The notes under the pieces were generated by a model that had not been told where the DNA came from, searched no databases, and saw nothing but the letters and a program-made list of their open reading frames with translations. Below, piece after piece: positions 43,374-52,685 of a stretch of DNA of 64,000 bases. Both the position numbers and the translations under genes were made by a program. Origin of the DNA: an uncultured Christensenellaceae bacterium. GTDB taxonomy: Bacteria > Bacillota > Clostridia > Christensenellales > Aristaeellaceae. The stretch spans positions 1 through 64,000 of the forward strand of contig CAJOJQ010000017.1 in the NCBI GenBank assembly GCA_905234985.1, given 5' to 3'. Every line of letters begins with the position of its first letter. Within the stretch, counting starts at the first letter, position 1.

Positions 43374-44525
43374 TTATAATTCTACGATCTCCGCGTTTTC
43401 GATGGCGGTCTGAATCAGGGCTTCCTGGTCCAGCTGATCTTCGCCCTTTTTAATGAGCGCTTCCTTGGGCTTGGTAGCGGGGTGGCGGGGGGTGAACACG
43501 GTGCAGCAATCCTCATAGGGCAGGATGGAGGTGTCGTAGGTGCCGATCTTTTTGGCGTACTCCATGATGTCGATTTTGTCAAAGCCGATGAGGGGACGGT
43601 ATACCGGCATGGTTTGCACCACCTCGTTGGTGGTGATCAGCGCTTCCATGGTCTGGCTGGCTACCTGGCCGATGGATTCGCCGGTGATCAGGGCCATGGC
43701 TTCTTCCTTCTGGGCGATGCGCTCGGCAATGCGCATCATGTAGCGGCGCATGATCAGGGTGGTGTAATCCTCCGGGCACTTTTCGTGAATCTGCATCTGA
43801 ATGTCCGTAAAGGGCACTACGTACACCTTGAGGCCGCAGCAGTATTCGGACAGTATTTTGGCTAAGTCCAGCACCTTTTGCTTGGCGAACTCGCTGGTGT
43901 AGGGGAAGGAATGGTAGTGTACCGCCACCAGCTGCACGCCGCGCTTGGCGATCATGTAGCCCGCCACCGGGCTGTCGATGCCGCCGGACAGCAGCAGCGC
44001 CGCCTTGCCCCCGGTGCCCACGGGCATGCCGCCCACGGCGGGGTACACGGTGCAGTACAGGTAGGCCTGATCCCGAATTTCGATGGATAGGATATGCTGG
44101 GGCTTGCGCACGTCCACCTTCAAATGGTCCTCATTGCGCATAAGCACATATTCGCCCACCTTGGCGTTGATCTGGGGGGAATCCAGGAAATAGTGCTTGT
44201 CCGCCCGGCGGGCTTCCACCTTGAAGGTGCCGGTCAAGCCCCGCATCAATTCGTTGGCCTGCTCACAAATGCCCTCGAAATTGTCCTTTTCCATTTCGAT
44301 GGCCGGGGCGATGGAATGGACGCCGAATACCTTGGCGACCCGCTGCATGCAGCCCTCCAGGTCCTCCGCGCCGCTGATGAAAATGCGGGCGTCATGCAGC
44401 CACACGTCGCCCCCGAAGGGCTTGGCGGCTTCCTTCACGCGCTTGACCAGGGCTTTGAGAAAATAAGGCCGGTTCAGGCCCTTCAAATAGATTTCGCCGT
44501 AGCGAACCATGAGCAGCTTTCGCAT
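43374..44525 (-). CDS. thiI: tRNA 4-thiouridine synthetase ThiI
   Basis: This 383-residue protein has an N-terminal ferredoxin-like/THUMP region (about 1-165) and a PP-loop adenylation domain with ALLLSGGIDSPVAG near residues 177-190. It adenylates U8 of tRNA for 4-thiouridine and can supply sulfur for thiamin. The C-terminal rhodanese domain of the E. coli enzyme is absent, as usual in Firmicutes; sulfur should come directly from the adjacent cysteine desulfurase. It ends the long operon. Confidence 0.96.
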   Translation of the reverse strand: MRKLLMVRYGEIYLKGLNRPYFLKALVKRVKEAAKPFGGDVWLHDARIFISGAEDLEGCMQRVAKVFGVHSIAPAIEMEKDNFEGICEQANELMRGLTGTFKVEARRADKHYFLDSPQINAKVGEYVLMRNEDHLKVDVRKPQHILSIEIRDQAYLYCTVYPAVGGMPVGTGGKAALLLSGGIDSPVAGYMIAKRGVQLVAVHYHSFPYTSEFAKQKVLDLAKILSEYCCGLKVYVVPFTDIQMQIHEKCPEDYTTLIMRRYMMRIAERIAQKEEAMALITGESIGQVASQTMEALITTNEVVQTMPVYRPLIGFDKIDIMEYAKKIGTYDTSILPYEDCCTVFTPRHPATKPKEALIKKGEDQLDQEALIQTAIENAEIVEL

Positions 44526-44540
44526 GGATGTTTCCCTCTT

Positions 44541-45677
44541 TTACCGTCGTTGATATTTGGACAAAATCGCGTATTGGCGCTGAATGGCTTCCACCGTCTG
44601 CCGCATTTCCTCCGCTGTATTTTCCGGGCACAGGGAAAAGCGCAGGGCGGTTTCGGCGTACTTCTGGGGTGTGTTCATGGCCTTCAATACCGCGCTGATC
44701 CGCTGTTTGTAGGAGGAGCAGGCCGAACCCATGCCCACATACACCCCTTCCCCCTCCAGGGCGTGGAGCATGGTTTCCGAGCGCACGGGGGGCAGGGACA
44801 CGTTGAGAATATGGGGCGCGGACACTTCGCTGTCCGGCTCCGGGCCGTTGACGCGGGCTTCGGGAACGGCTTCCCGGATCAATTGCCACAGCAGCAGCTT
44901 GTTTTCCCGCATGGCGTTTTCCTTAGGATAGGCCAGAATCGCCGCCCGCAGCCCGGCGATGCCCGGCGTGTTCTCCGTGCCGGAGCGAAGGGTTCCTTCC
45001 TGGCCGCCGCCCATCTGACGGGGATTGAGTTGCACCCGCGGCCCCATCACCAGCGCGCCGACGCCCTTGGGGGCGTGGATTTTGTGGCCGGACAGGGCGT
45101 AGGTATCCGCCCCGCAGGCCGCCATATCAAAGGGCGCCCGCAGAAAGCCCTGCACCCCGTCCACGTGGAAGTGGGCGTAGGGCGCTTTTTCATTCCGAAG
45201 TTTGCCGATTTCCTTCAGGGGCTGAATGGCCCCCGTTTCGTTGTTCACCTGCATGCAGCAAATGAGCATCACGTCGGAGGAAAGCAGCTTGTCCACCGCT
45301 TCTAAATTGACGATTCCCCGGTGATCGTAAGGAATTTCGATGGCTCCCAGCCCGCAGTTCTGGCAGGCTTCCTTCACGGCGGGATGTTCCCCGGCGCTGT
45401 ATAAAACCTTGCCCTGACGCACCTTGGAGGCGCGGCCCAAAATGGCTAAATTGTCGGCCTCCGTGCCGCCGGAGGTGAAGATCACTTTGGAGGCCATGGG
45501 TGCGTGAACGGCCTTCAAAATGTCCTCCCGGCAGGCCATCATGGCCTTCTGGGCCGCTAAAGCCGGGGCGTACAGGGCGGAAGGATTATAATATGCCTCG
45601 CGCATGCACTGCACCATGGCCTCCGCGGCCTCGGCGCATACGCGGGTGGTGGCGCTGTTATCTAAATAAATGGACAT
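44541..45677 (-). CDS. Cysteine desulfurase (NifS/IscS-like)
   Basis: This 378-residue PLP enzyme supplies persulfide sulfur. Conserved parts are YLDNSATT at the start, the GGTEADN loop, the Schiff-base Lys in ALSGHKIHAPKG, and the active-site Cys in GMGSACSSYK near residue 318. With thiI directly downstream it is probably the sulfur donor for tRNA thiolation. The start is uncertain: ATG 45677 matches the family and lies 2 bases after the upstream stop, while GTG 45695 is 1 base from a GGGAG. Confidence 0.93.
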   Translation of the reverse strand: MSIYLDNSATTRVCAEAAEAMVQCMREAYYNPSALYAPALAAQKAMMACREDILKAVHAPMASKVIFTSGGTEADNLAILGRASKVRQGKVLYSAGEHPAVKEACQNCGLGAIEIPYDHRGIVNLEAVDKLLSSDVMLICCMQVNNETGAIQPLKEIGKLRNEKAPYAHFHVDGVQGFLRAPFDMAACGADTYALSGHKIHAPKGVGALVMGPRVQLNPRQMGGGQEGTLRSGTENTPGIAGLRAAILAYPKENAMRENKLLLWQLIREAVPEARVNGPEPDSEVSAPHILNVSLPPVRSETMLHALEGEGVYVGMGSACSSYKQRISAVLKAMNTPQKYAETALRFSLCPENTAEEMRQTVEAIQRQYAILSKYQRR

Positions 45678-45679
45678 CG

Positions 45680-46240
45680 TCAATTGTTCTGCCACGCTCC
45701 CTGGGGCAGGCTGCGCTTGATCATGCCCAGCATTTCTTCGTTGGGTTCGATGATGATGATGTGCTTTTCCCCGTTCTTTTGATAGAAGAAGTAAAGCAGC
45801 TCCGCTTCCCGGTTCAAAAACCAGTTGGTGCGCTTGATGCCCTGCATGTTGATGTAGCGGTTGAAGGAGCCGGAGGCCACCAGGCCGCAGGCTTCCAGGT
45901 TCTTGATGTTCATAGTGCCTAAGTTCTTGCGCTTCCTGTTGTTGAACACCTGGGCGAAATCCAGCTGGCCGTTGGTGAAGGTGTACTCATATTCCAGCTT
46001 GACGCGGTCCTTGTACAGGTAAATGACGACGGCCAGGCCGCCGAACACCACCAGCTGGGCCAAGGTGATAAAAAACTCCACGCCGAAGCCGTACTGGCTC
46101 AGCACGGCGGTGATGGAGGTGAATTGCAGGAACGCCATGGCGCCCATGAGGATCAGCGAGATCCAGGCGACGATGTAGGTAATGTTCTGTACGGTCTGAT
46201 TCCGTTTGGTGACGACCTGCTCCATAAATTGATCCATCAT
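45680..46240 (-). CDS. Two-TM membrane protein, DUF6106-like (tentative)
   Basis: This 186-residue protein has two TM helices (about residues 19-43 and 56-75) and a cytoplasmic domain of about 110 residues with beta-strand-rich pattern (EYEYTFTNGQLDFAQVF, KNLGTMNIKNLEACG). It may belong to DUF6106, from memory and with low certainty. It sits between yuiD and the cysteine desulfurase in the long operon and is likely co-translated with the latter. Function unknown. Confidence 0.65.
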   Translation of the reverse strand: MMDQFMEQVVTKRNQTVQNITYIVAWISLILMGAMAFLQFTSITAVLSQYGFGVEFFITLAQLVVFGGLAVVIYLYKDRVKLEYEYTFTNGQLDFAQVFNNRKRKNLGTMNIKNLEACGLVASGSFNRYINMQGIKRTNWFLNREAELLYFFYQKNGEKHIIIIEPNEEMLGMIKRSLPQGAWQNN

Positions 46241-46280
46241 TGCGGGTATCCTCCTTCAAATTGAAAACATGATGCTTCCG

Positions 46281-46727
46281 TCAAATGAAAATCAGCGTGA
46301 CCGAAATGCCCACGATCAGGCCGCCCAGCACCTCCAGGGGGGTGTGGCCCACCAGCTCCTTGAGCTGCTTTTCCGTAATGGGTTTGCCCTCCACCAGCAT
46401 TTCGGTGATGATCTGGTTCAGCACCTCGCTTTGCCGTCCCGTTTCCCGGCGCACGCCCAAAGCGTCGTAAATCACCACGGCGGCCAGGGCCAGCGCCACG
46501 GCGAACATGCTGGACTGCACGCCCTCCTGAAAGCCGATGGAAATCACCAGGGAAATGACCAGCGAGGTGTGGGAGGACGGCATGCCGCCCATGCCGAAGC
46601 AGCGCCGCCAATCCAGCTTTTTATTCAGCCAAAGGTTGATCAGCACTTTGATGAACTGCGCCACGGCCCAGGAGAGAACGCCGCATTTCAGCGGCCCGTT
46701 GGACCATAAATCCACAAAAAACTGCAC
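46281..46727 (-). CDS. yuiD: YuiD family divergent PAP2-like protein
   Basis: This 148-residue membrane protein has about four helices and the YuiD/DUF212 motifs: GGMPSSHTSLVISLV is the PAP2-like signature and ALAAVVIYDALGVRRETG the second conserved part. PAP2 relatives are lipid phosphatases; whether YuiD is catalytic is unknown. Location beside ispA suggests a role around isoprenoid phosphates, as an inference. Confidence 0.9.
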   Translation of the reverse strand: MQFFVDLWSNGPLKCGVLSWAVAQFIKVLINLWLNKKLDWRRCFGMGGMPSSHTSLVISLVISIGFQEGVQSSMFAVALALAAVVIYDALGVRRETGRQSEVLNQIITEMLVEGKPITEKQLKELVGHTPLEVLGGLIVGISVTLIFI

Positions 46728-46743
46728 GGAAATCCCCCTTGTT

Positions 46744-47610
46744 CTATTGTACGCGATGCAGGGAAGAATACGCTAAGGCCTTCAGCCCATCCGCCGCGCC
46801 GCCGAAGACGTCCAGCGCTTTCACAGCGGCGTCGATGTGGGCGGCGGCGTCCCGTTTCGCCTGGGAAAGCCCCACGCAGGCGGGCCAGGTGAGCTTTCCT
46901 TCCGCTTCGTCCTTGCCCAAGGTTTTGCCCATGAGGGCGGGGTCGCCCTCCACGTCCAGAATATCGTCCACGATCTGGAAGGCCATGCCCAAATGATAGC
47001 CGTATGCCCGGCCCGCTTCGATTTGCTTTTCGTCCGCGCCGCCCAAAATCAGTCCGGCGGTAACGGGGGCGGTGAGCAGGGCGGCGGTTTTGCCCCGCTG
47101 GATCGCCTCTACCAGCGCTTTTTCCGGCGCGGCCCCCTCGTTGGTCACGTCCAGCACCTGCCCGCCTAACATGCCGCCCACGCCTGCGGCCCTTGCGATC
47201 TCGCCCAAGGCGCGGAAGGCCCGGGGATGGTCGGAAGCGGCCATGATTTCAAAGGCGTGGGTCAGCAGGCCGTCCCCCGCCAAAATGGCCATGGCCTCGC
47301 CGAACACCACGTGATTGGTGGGCTTGCCCCGGCGCAGGGTATCGTTGTCCATGGCGGGCAGATCGTCGTGAATCAGGGAATAGGCGTGAATCATTTCCAG
47401 CGCGGCCGCAAAGGGCAGGGCTTCCGAAACCGTGCCCCCCGCCATCTCGCACGCCATGAGCAGCAGGCACCCCCGCAAGCGCTTGCCGCCGCCAAGCAGG
47501 CTGTACCGCATGGCTTCTTTCAGCTGATCCGGCGCGCCGGAAAGCGGAAGGGCGTCTAAATAGGCTTCCAGCCGCTCTTTGTAAGCGTTCAGCGTTTCTT
47601 TCGGGGTCAT
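46744..47610 (-). CDS. ispA: Farnesyl diphosphate synthase
   Basis: This 288-residue polyprenyl synthase makes C15 (possibly C20) isoprenoid diphosphate from DMAPP and IPP. The first Asp-rich motif is DDLPAMDND and the second DDILDVEGD, with GKRLRG and GKT conserved. Two residues between the Asp pairs in the first motif (DDLPAMD) indicate type II FPP synthase length. The start ATG overlaps the xseB stop by four bases. Confidence 0.94.
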   Translation of the reverse strand: MTPKETLNAYKERLEAYLDALPLSGAPDQLKEAMRYSLLGGGKRLRGCLLLMACEMAGGTVSEALPFAAALEMIHAYSLIHDDLPAMDNDTLRRGKPTNHVVFGEAMAILAGDGLLTHAFEIMAASDHPRAFRALGEIARAAGVGGMLGGQVLDVTNEGAAPEKALVEAIQRGKTAALLTAPVTAGLILGGADEKQIEAGRAYGYHLGMAFQIVDDILDVEGDPALMGKTLGKDEAEGKLTWPACVGLSQAKRDAAAHIDAAVKALDVFGGAADGLKALAYSSLHRVQ

Positions 47611-47825
47611 GGCGCGTCCTCCATGGGCAGGGTCTGGCCGCCGGATAGCTCTAACATGCGCTTTTCCGCCGCGTCCAGTTCCTCGGTCAGCTGTTTGGAC
47701 AGCTTCATGCCCGCCTCGTAGGCGGTCAGGGCCTCGGTCAGCGGAAGGGAGCCGCCCTCCATTTTCTTCACCAAGTCTTCCAGCTCCATCAGCCGGTCCT
47801 CAAAGGATGCTTGTTTCTTCGCCAA
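47607..47825 (-). CDS. xseB: Exodeoxyribonuclease VII small subunit
   Basis: This 72-residue helical protein carries the XseB pattern FEDRLMELEDLVKKMEGG...LTEALTAYEAGMKL. It pairs with XseA, whose gene overlaps its start by 26 bases. Confidence 0.93.
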   Translation of the reverse strand: MAKKQASFEDRLMELEDLVKKMEGGSLPLTEALTAYEAGMKLSKQLTEELDAAEKRMLELSGGQTLPMEDAP

Positions 47826-49023
47826 AGGGATCCTCCTTCCGCCTGCTGAGCGTTTTCACTCGCAGGGCGCCGTCCTGCAAAAGCACGGTCATTTCCTCCG
47901 CCGCCTGCTCCACCTGGGTCACGGCGGTTTTGCCGTTCAGCAGGATGGCATAGCCCCGGTTCAGGGCTTGGCGCGGCCCCAAGGCGTTCAGCTTGTCGCT
48001 GAGGGCGGCGGTCTGGGCTTTCAGCAGGGTCAGTTTGCGTTCGGTCAGGGCTTGCAGGCGATGTTCCAATAGGTCTGCCCGGGCCTTAAAGTCCCGCAGC
48101 AGGGCGGCGGGGTGCCGGGCGGCCAGCCGCTTTTCGCACAGGGCCAAACGGGAGCGGCGGGACAAAATCAGGTTTTCCCCGGCCCGCTCCATGCTCGCCC
48201 GCATTTTCTGGATGGTGGCGATCAGCGCGTCTTTTTCCGGCACGCACACCTCCGCCGCCACGGAAGGCGTGGCGGCCCGCACGTCCGCCGCCAAATCGGC
48301 CAGGGTCACGTCCACCTCATGGCCCACGGCGGATACCACCGGTACCGGACAGGCGGCGATGGCGCGCACCACGATTTCCTCGTTGAAGGCCCATAAATCC
48401 TCTAAGGAACCGCCGCCCCGGCCCACAATGATCACGTCCACCTGGGGCAGGGCCGAGATTTCCGCGATGCCCTGGGCGATATCCTCCGCCGCGCCCTCGC
48501 CCTGCACCTGGGCGGGCCGCAGGATGATTTGCATGGCGGGAAAACGGCGGCGGGTGACGGTGGCGATATCGTGGATCACCGCCCCGGAACGGGAGGTGAC
48601 CACGCCGATAGCCCTCGGCAGCAGGGGAAGGGGCCGCTTCTTCGCTACGTCGAACAGCCCTTCCTTCATCAGCTTGTTTTTCAGGGCCTCTAACTTCAAA
48701 AACAGCTCGCCCACTCCGTCCCGGGTCATGGATTCGGCGTAAAACTGGTAGCTGCCCCGCTCGGGATACAGGCCCACCGCCCCGGTCAAAACGACTTTCA
48801 TGCCGTTTTCAGGACGGAAATCCAAACGCATGTTGTACTGCCGGAAGCATACGCATTGGATCATGCAGGCTTCGTCCTTTAACGTGAAATACCAGTGGCC
48901 GGAGGCGTATTTCTTAAAATCGCTGATTTCCCCCCGCAGGGAAAGAAAGCGCAGGGCCGGATCGCTGGCTAACGTGCGGCGCACATAATCATTCAATTCT
49001 GTTACCGTCAGCGTCCAGGGCAT
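47800..49023 (-). CDS. xseA: Exodeoxyribonuclease VII large subunit
   Basis: This 407-residue protein degrades single-stranded DNA to oligonucleotides in complex with XseB. The N-terminal OB-fold begins TVTELNDYVRRTLASDP, the catalytic core has IIVGRGGGSLEDLWAFNEE and VGHEVDVTLADLAADVRAATPS, and a coiled coil follows. I chose ATG 49023 (MPWTLTVTELND) over a longer frame that runs through a repeat. The upstream gap of 141 bases to folD contains an inverted-repeat element. Confidence 0.95.
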   Translation of the reverse strand: MPWTLTVTELNDYVRRTLASDPALRFLSLRGEISDFKKYASGHWYFTLKDEACMIQCVCFRQYNMRLDFRPENGMKVVLTGAVGLYPERGSYQFYAESMTRDGVGELFLKLEALKNKLMKEGLFDVAKKRPLPLLPRAIGVVTSRSGAVIHDIATVTRRRFPAMQIILRPAQVQGEGAAEDIAQGIAEISALPQVDVIIVGRGGGSLEDLWAFNEEIVVRAIAACPVPVVSAVGHEVDVTLADLAADVRAATPSVAAEVCVPEKDALIATIQKMRASMERAGENLILSRRSRLALCEKRLAARHPAALLRDFKARADLLEHRLQALTERKLTLLKAQTAALSDKLNALGPRQALNRGYAILLNGKTAVTQVEQAAEEMTVLLQDGALRVKTLSRRKEDPFGEETSIL

Positions 49024-49044
49024 GGGGTGCCTCCCTTCGAGGAA

Positions 49045-49157
49045 AGAGAGAGTTAAGAGTGGAGAGTTGAGAGTTGAGATAAAGAGTGTTCGTTGTAAGA
49101 GGATCGTATTTTGACCAGCCAAATAAATCTCAACTCTCAACTCCCAACTCTCAACTC
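49045..49157. repeat. Inverted-repeat element with GAGTTGAGA arms, copy 2
   Basis: The left arm 49047-49080 (AGAGTTAAGAG, GGAGAGTTGAGAGTTGAGAT) and right arm 49126-49157 (AATCTCAACTCTCAACTC with further CAACTC units) are complementary. The loop (49081-49125) differs from copy 1 at 6873-6961. Unlike copy 1 it lies inside an operon, between folD and xseA. Confidence 0.8.
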
Positions 49158-49164
49158 AATGTTT

Positions 49165-50007
49165 TCATCCTTTCCGTTCTGCGGTTTCAATGGTGTTTTC
49201 CATCAGCATGCAGATGGTCATTTTGCCCACGCCGCCGGGCACGGGGGAGATGTACCCCGCCACCTTTTCCACGCTGTCGAAATCCACGTCGCCCACCACC
49301 TTGCCGTCCACTCGGTTGATGCCCACATCCACCACGGCGGCTCCGGGCTTCACCATATCGGCGGTAACGAATTTGGGCTTGCCCACGGCGGCCACCAGGA
49401 TATCCGCCCGGCGGGTGTGGTAAGCAAGATCGGCAGTGCGGGAATGGCAGATGGTGACGGTGCAGTTTTCGTTCAGCAGCAGCATGGCAACGGGCTTGCC
49501 CACGATGTTGCTGCGGCCGATGACCACCGCTTCTTTTCCCGCCAGCGGCACGCCGCAGGCTTTCAGCATGTGCAGGATGCCTTTGGGCGTACACGCCACC
49601 ACGCCGGGCTGGCCGGTGAACAGCTTACCGGCGTTTTCGATATGAAAGCCGTCCACATCCTTTTCAGGGATGATTTTGGCTAAAGCGCGAGCCTCGTCCA
49701 AATGCTTGGGCAGGGGAAGCTGCACCAGGATGCCGTCGATCTGGCTGTCCCCGTTCAAGCGGTCGATTTCCGCTTCCAATTCTTCCTGGGTGGTTTCGGC
49801 GGGCAGGCGCAGGGTTTCGGACAGGATGCCCAATTCCTCGCAGGCTTTTCCCTTGTTGCGCACATACACCTGACTGGCGGGATCGTCACCCACCAAAATG
49901 ACCGCTAAACCCACCGTGCGGCCAGCCGCTTTCAGGGCGTCCACCCGTTTTTTCAGGGCCGCCATTTGCTCCGCGGCCAAAACCTTGCCATCCATTAAAA
50001 TAGCCAT
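49165..50007 (-). CDS. folD: Bifunctional methylene-THF dehydrogenase/cyclohydrolase
   Basis: This 280-residue protein interconverts 5,10-methylene-, methenyl- and 10-formyl-tetrahydrofolate. Conserved segments are [15 protein letters not shown] (catalytic Lys), [25 protein letters not shown] and [10 protein letters not shown]. Five to six residues are standard for the dinucleotide loop. It follows the TsaD paralog by three bases. The adjacent 5-formyl-THF cyclo-ligase gene is 13 kb away. Confidence 0.97.
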   Translation of the reverse strand: MAILMDGKVLAAEQMAALKKRVDALKAAGRTVGLAVILVGDDPASQVYVRNKGKACEELGILSETLRLPAETTQEELEAEIDRLNGDSQIDGILVQLPLPKHLDEARALAKIIPEKDVDGFHIENAGKLFTGQPGVVACTPKGILHMLKACGVPLAGKEAVVIGRSNIVGKPVAMLLLNENCTVTICHSRTADLAYHTRRADILVAAVGKPKFVTADMVKPGAAVVDVGINRVDGKVVGDVDFDSVEKVAGYISPVPGGVGKMTICMLMENTIETAERKG

Positions 50008-50010
50008 ATG

Positions 50011-50946
50011 TTACTCCTTTGAAAGCTGTTCCAGCCCGATCAGCGCCACGCCCACGGCGTTGTCGCCGGAAAATTCGGGGCGTCCAAAGTACAGCTTTAA
50101 GCCTGTCCGCCGCTTTTCGTTCCGTTCGTTCAGCATGTTCCGTAATAAACGGGAAGACGCCACGCCCCCGGCGATCAGTACGTCTTTTATATCGCTGGTT
50201 TCCGCCGCCGCCTGCACCAGCCGCAGTACCGTACGGCACAGCACGCCATACGCCTCGGCGGCCACGTTTTCCTTGGCTTCGCCTGTGTCGATCATGCGCA
50301 GCAATTGGGCTTCCGCTCCGGACAGGTGGCAGCGCAGGCCGCCTGATTCAAAGCTCACCGGCACCCGGTTTTTCTTTTCTCCTTTGACCGCCAGTTCCTC
50401 CAAATATGGCCCGGCGGGGAAGGGGAGGCCCAGTTTCACGCCGATCCGATCCACCAATTGCCCGGCGTGCAAATCGGATGATGTACCAAGAGGTTTCAAT
50501 TCGTTTCCGTTAATCAACAGGGTATCGGTGGTGCCGCCGGACAGATGCAGGGCGATAAATCGGTCTGCCGTAAGCCCCGTTCCGTATTTCGCGGCGGCGA
50601 TGTGGCCCCGCTGGTGGGTGGTGGTGAAAAAAGGCACGTTCAGCGCCGCCGCCAGGGCCTGTCCCTGGCTCATGCCCACCTGAAACACGGGCATATAGGA
50701 ATCCTCCCCGTCCCGGGGACGGTCGGAGGCGCAGACGCAAGCGATTTTTTCTTTGTTTTCGGCCAGCAGCGGCAGCAGCACCTTGGGAAGCTGCCTTACA
50801 TGCGCAAAAACGGCCTCGCTTTGGCGAAGGCCGCGTTCACCCTTTGGTACCGGCAAAAGCCGCCTTTCCTGCCGGGGCAGGCCGCTTGCGCTGCACAGGG
50901 CGGCGGATGTGGTATAGCAGCTTGTATCCAGCCCCAGGGCCAGCAT
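50011..50946 (-). CDS. TsaD-family paralog (Gcp-like)
   Basis: This 311-residue protein has the ASKHA fold of TsaD/Kae1: LGLDTSCYTTSAAL at the start, the metal-binding THQRGHIAAA (two His), LHLSGGTTDTL and IAGGVASSRLLRN. It differs from true TsaD (about 340 residues, HQ-EGH-based motif, and partners TsaB and TsaE, not seen here), so it is probably a paralog of unknown role; Firmicutes often have such a copy beside nusB. It overlaps the nusB stop by one base. Confidence 0.8.
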   Translation of the reverse strand: MLALGLDTSCYTTSAALCSASGLPRQERRLLPVPKGERGLRQSEAVFAHVRQLPKVLLPLLAENKEKIACVCASDRPRDGEDSYMPVFQVGMSQGQALAAALNVPFFTTTHQRGHIAAAKYGTGLTADRFIALHLSGGTTDTLLINGNELKPLGTSSDLHAGQLVDRIGVKLGLPFPAGPYLEELAVKGEKKNRVPVSFESGGLRCHLSGAEAQLLRMIDTGEAKENVAAEAYGVLCRTVLRLVQAAAETSDIKDVLIAGGVASSRLLRNMLNERNEKRRTGLKLYFGRPEFSGDNAVGVALIGLEQLSKE

Positions 50947-51359
50947 CAGGCGTTTTCTCCCTGATCCCGCTCTGCCAGCAGCGTGGACAAAACGCCGTTG
51001 ACGAATTTGGCCGCCGTGGGGGAATCGAACCGCTGGGCCAGGGCCACGGCCTCGTTGATCACTACGGCGTCCGGGGTCTTCCGGTCGTGGCACAGCTCAT
51101 ACGCCGCAACCCGCAGCACGGCCCGGTCCACCTTGGCGATACGGTCCAGGGTCCAGCCCTTGAGGCACTTTTCGATCTGCCCGTCCAGTTCATCCCCGTG
51201 GGCTTCCACGCCGAAAAGCAGAGAATCAATGTAAGCCTGATCGTCCTCCTCCGGGGTGAATTCAATCAGGCCGCGCAGGGTTTCTTCGCCGCCTTCGCCG
51301 CCTAACATCCGCTCATACACCATTTGCACGGCCGCAGCCCGTGCCGATTTACGCGACAT
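50946..51359 (-). CDS. nusB: Transcription antitermination factor NusB
   Basis: This 137-residue all-helical protein is NusB, which with NusE (S10) promotes antitermination on rRNA operons. SRKSARAAAVQMVYERML starts the first helix and the C-terminal VINEAVALAQRFDSPTAAKFVNGVLS is the family's most conserved segment. Normal length. It lies 24 bases after DUF2273 gene. Confidence 0.95.
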   Translation of the reverse strand: MSRKSARAAAVQMVYERMLGGEGGEETLRGLIEFTPEEDDQAYIDSLLFGVEAHGDELDGQIEKCLKGWTLDRIAKVDRAVLRVAAYELCHDRKTPDAVVINEAVALAQRFDSPTAAKFVNGVLSTLLAERDQGENA

Positions 51360-51383
51360 GGATTTATCTCCGATCCTTTGTAA

Positions 51384-51740
51384 TTATTCCTGTTCCTGCT
51401 CCTGCTCGGGTTCGCTTTCGCTCTCCTGGGCGCTTTCGTCCTTGGCGGTTGCGTCCCGCACGGCCTTGACGATATCGGGGCACTGCTCCCGATAGAGTAC
51501 GGTCTTCTTATCCGGGATCACGCGGTTCAGCACGTTTTTCACGATTTCCTTTTTATTGCTGACTCCGCCTAAGAAAGCGCCCACCGCGCCTAACAGGGCG
51601 ATCCACAGGGCTTTCCAGAAGCCCACCGTCAGCAGCAGCAGCCCCACGCCGACAGCCGCCGCGCAGGAAAAGATGGCGCATTCCGGCGTGCCGACCTTGA
51701 AAATGCGCGGCAGAGAAGGACGATCGTTGCGGTCACTCAT
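51384..51740 (-). CDS. DUF2273 membrane protein
   Basis: This 118-residue protein has two adjacent TM helices (about residues 22-58) and a C-terminal tail of about 30 residues of almost only Glu, Gln and Ser. DUF2273 proteins commonly lie with amaP and asp23 and are thought to belong to the same envelope-stress or wall-homeostasis unit. The start overlaps the amaP end by eight bases. Confidence 0.83.
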   Translation of the reverse strand: MSDRNDRPSLPRIFKVGTPECAIFSCAAAVGVGLLLLTVGFWKALWIALLGAVGAFLGGVSNKKEIVKNVLNRVIPDKKTVLYREQCPDIVKAVRDATAKDESAQESESEPEQEQEQE

Positions 51741-52614
51741 GGGTGCGTTCCTCCGATTCCGGTATGATTTCCGATTCGGAAACGGTTTCGGGAAGTTTTT
51801 CCGGCGCTTCCGGCACTTCCGGCGTTTCAGGGACTTCCACGGGGGCGGCTTCCGTTATTTCGGATTCCTGAACGGCTTCCGCCGTCGGTTCTTCATCGGG
51901 CCGAACCCAGGGGGAAGGCTCCTTGGCTTCTTCCACTTCCGCCGCTTCCTCGGTTTCCGCTTCGTCGGCGGCTTCCTCGTCCTCCGTGCATTCTTCCTTA
52001 GGCGGTTCGGGCACGATGGCGGGTTCGTCCGCCCTGCCGAAGAGGCGCTGATGCATGGGGGCTTTCTTTTCTTCCTTGGCGGCGGGCTTTTCGGAGGATT
52101 CGCCTTCCGGGCTGAGCGCGTCGGACAGCGCGGTGTTCTGGGTGGACTCCACCGATACGCGCACTTCCTTCACCTCGATGCCGGAGGAGGCCACCAGATA
52201 CTGCTTGATCTGCTTTTGCAGGGAGGCCACCGCCAGAGGGATGGAAATGTTGTTGGCCAGGGTAACGACCAGATCCACCACCACGCCTTCCCGGTTGGTG
52301 AGGATATTCATGGTGTTGACCTGGATTTCCTCATGCAGGTCGATGCATTTCTGCACCTGGTTTTCAATGGCCTTCACCGCGATGCGCAGCTCGCCGCTTT
52401 CCGTGCGCTGAATCACGAATTCATTGCGCTTGACGATGCAGCGGCGGAGCAGCAGAACCAAATACACGCCGAAAGCCGCCAGCAGAACGGCGCAGACGAT
52501 ATACAGGATATTATTGTTCGCCTGAAGCCCCTGCAAAAACAGCAATACGCCGGAAGCGAGGTTCAGCAAAGCGCCGAAACACAAGATCAGGCGATCCCAC
52601 AACTTCATTTTCAT
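51733..52614 (-). CDS. amaP: AmaP, Asp23 membrane anchor protein
   Basis: This 293-residue protein has an N-terminal TM hairpin (about residues 5-30 and 38-58) and an AmaP domain to about residue 160 with HEEIQVNTMNILTNREGVVVDLVVTL. In Staphylococcus AmaP anchors Asp23 to the membrane. After residue 165 follows a highly acidic, Glu/Ala/Pro-rich tail of about 125 residues, much longer than the family core; it is likely disordered. Confidence 0.85.
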   Translation of the reverse strand: MKMKLWDRLILCFGALLNLASGVLLFLQGLQANNNILYIVCAVLLAAFGVYLVLLLRRCIVKRNEFVIQRTESGELRIAVKAIENQVQKCIDLHEEIQVNTMNILTNREGVVVDLVVTLANNISIPLAVASLQKQIKQYLVASSGIEVKEVRVSVESTQNTALSDALSPEGESSEKPAAKEEKKAPMHQRLFGRADEPAIVPEPPKEECTEDEEAADEAETEEAAEVEEAKEPSPWVRPDEEPTAEAVQESEITEAAPVEVPETPEVPEAPEKLPETVSESEIIPESEERTHE

Positions 52615-52685
52615 TGAATTCGCTCCTTTTTATACCGGTTCACAGCGCCGCGCGGCGCTTTTCAAAAGGAAACTGGATCGGCATA

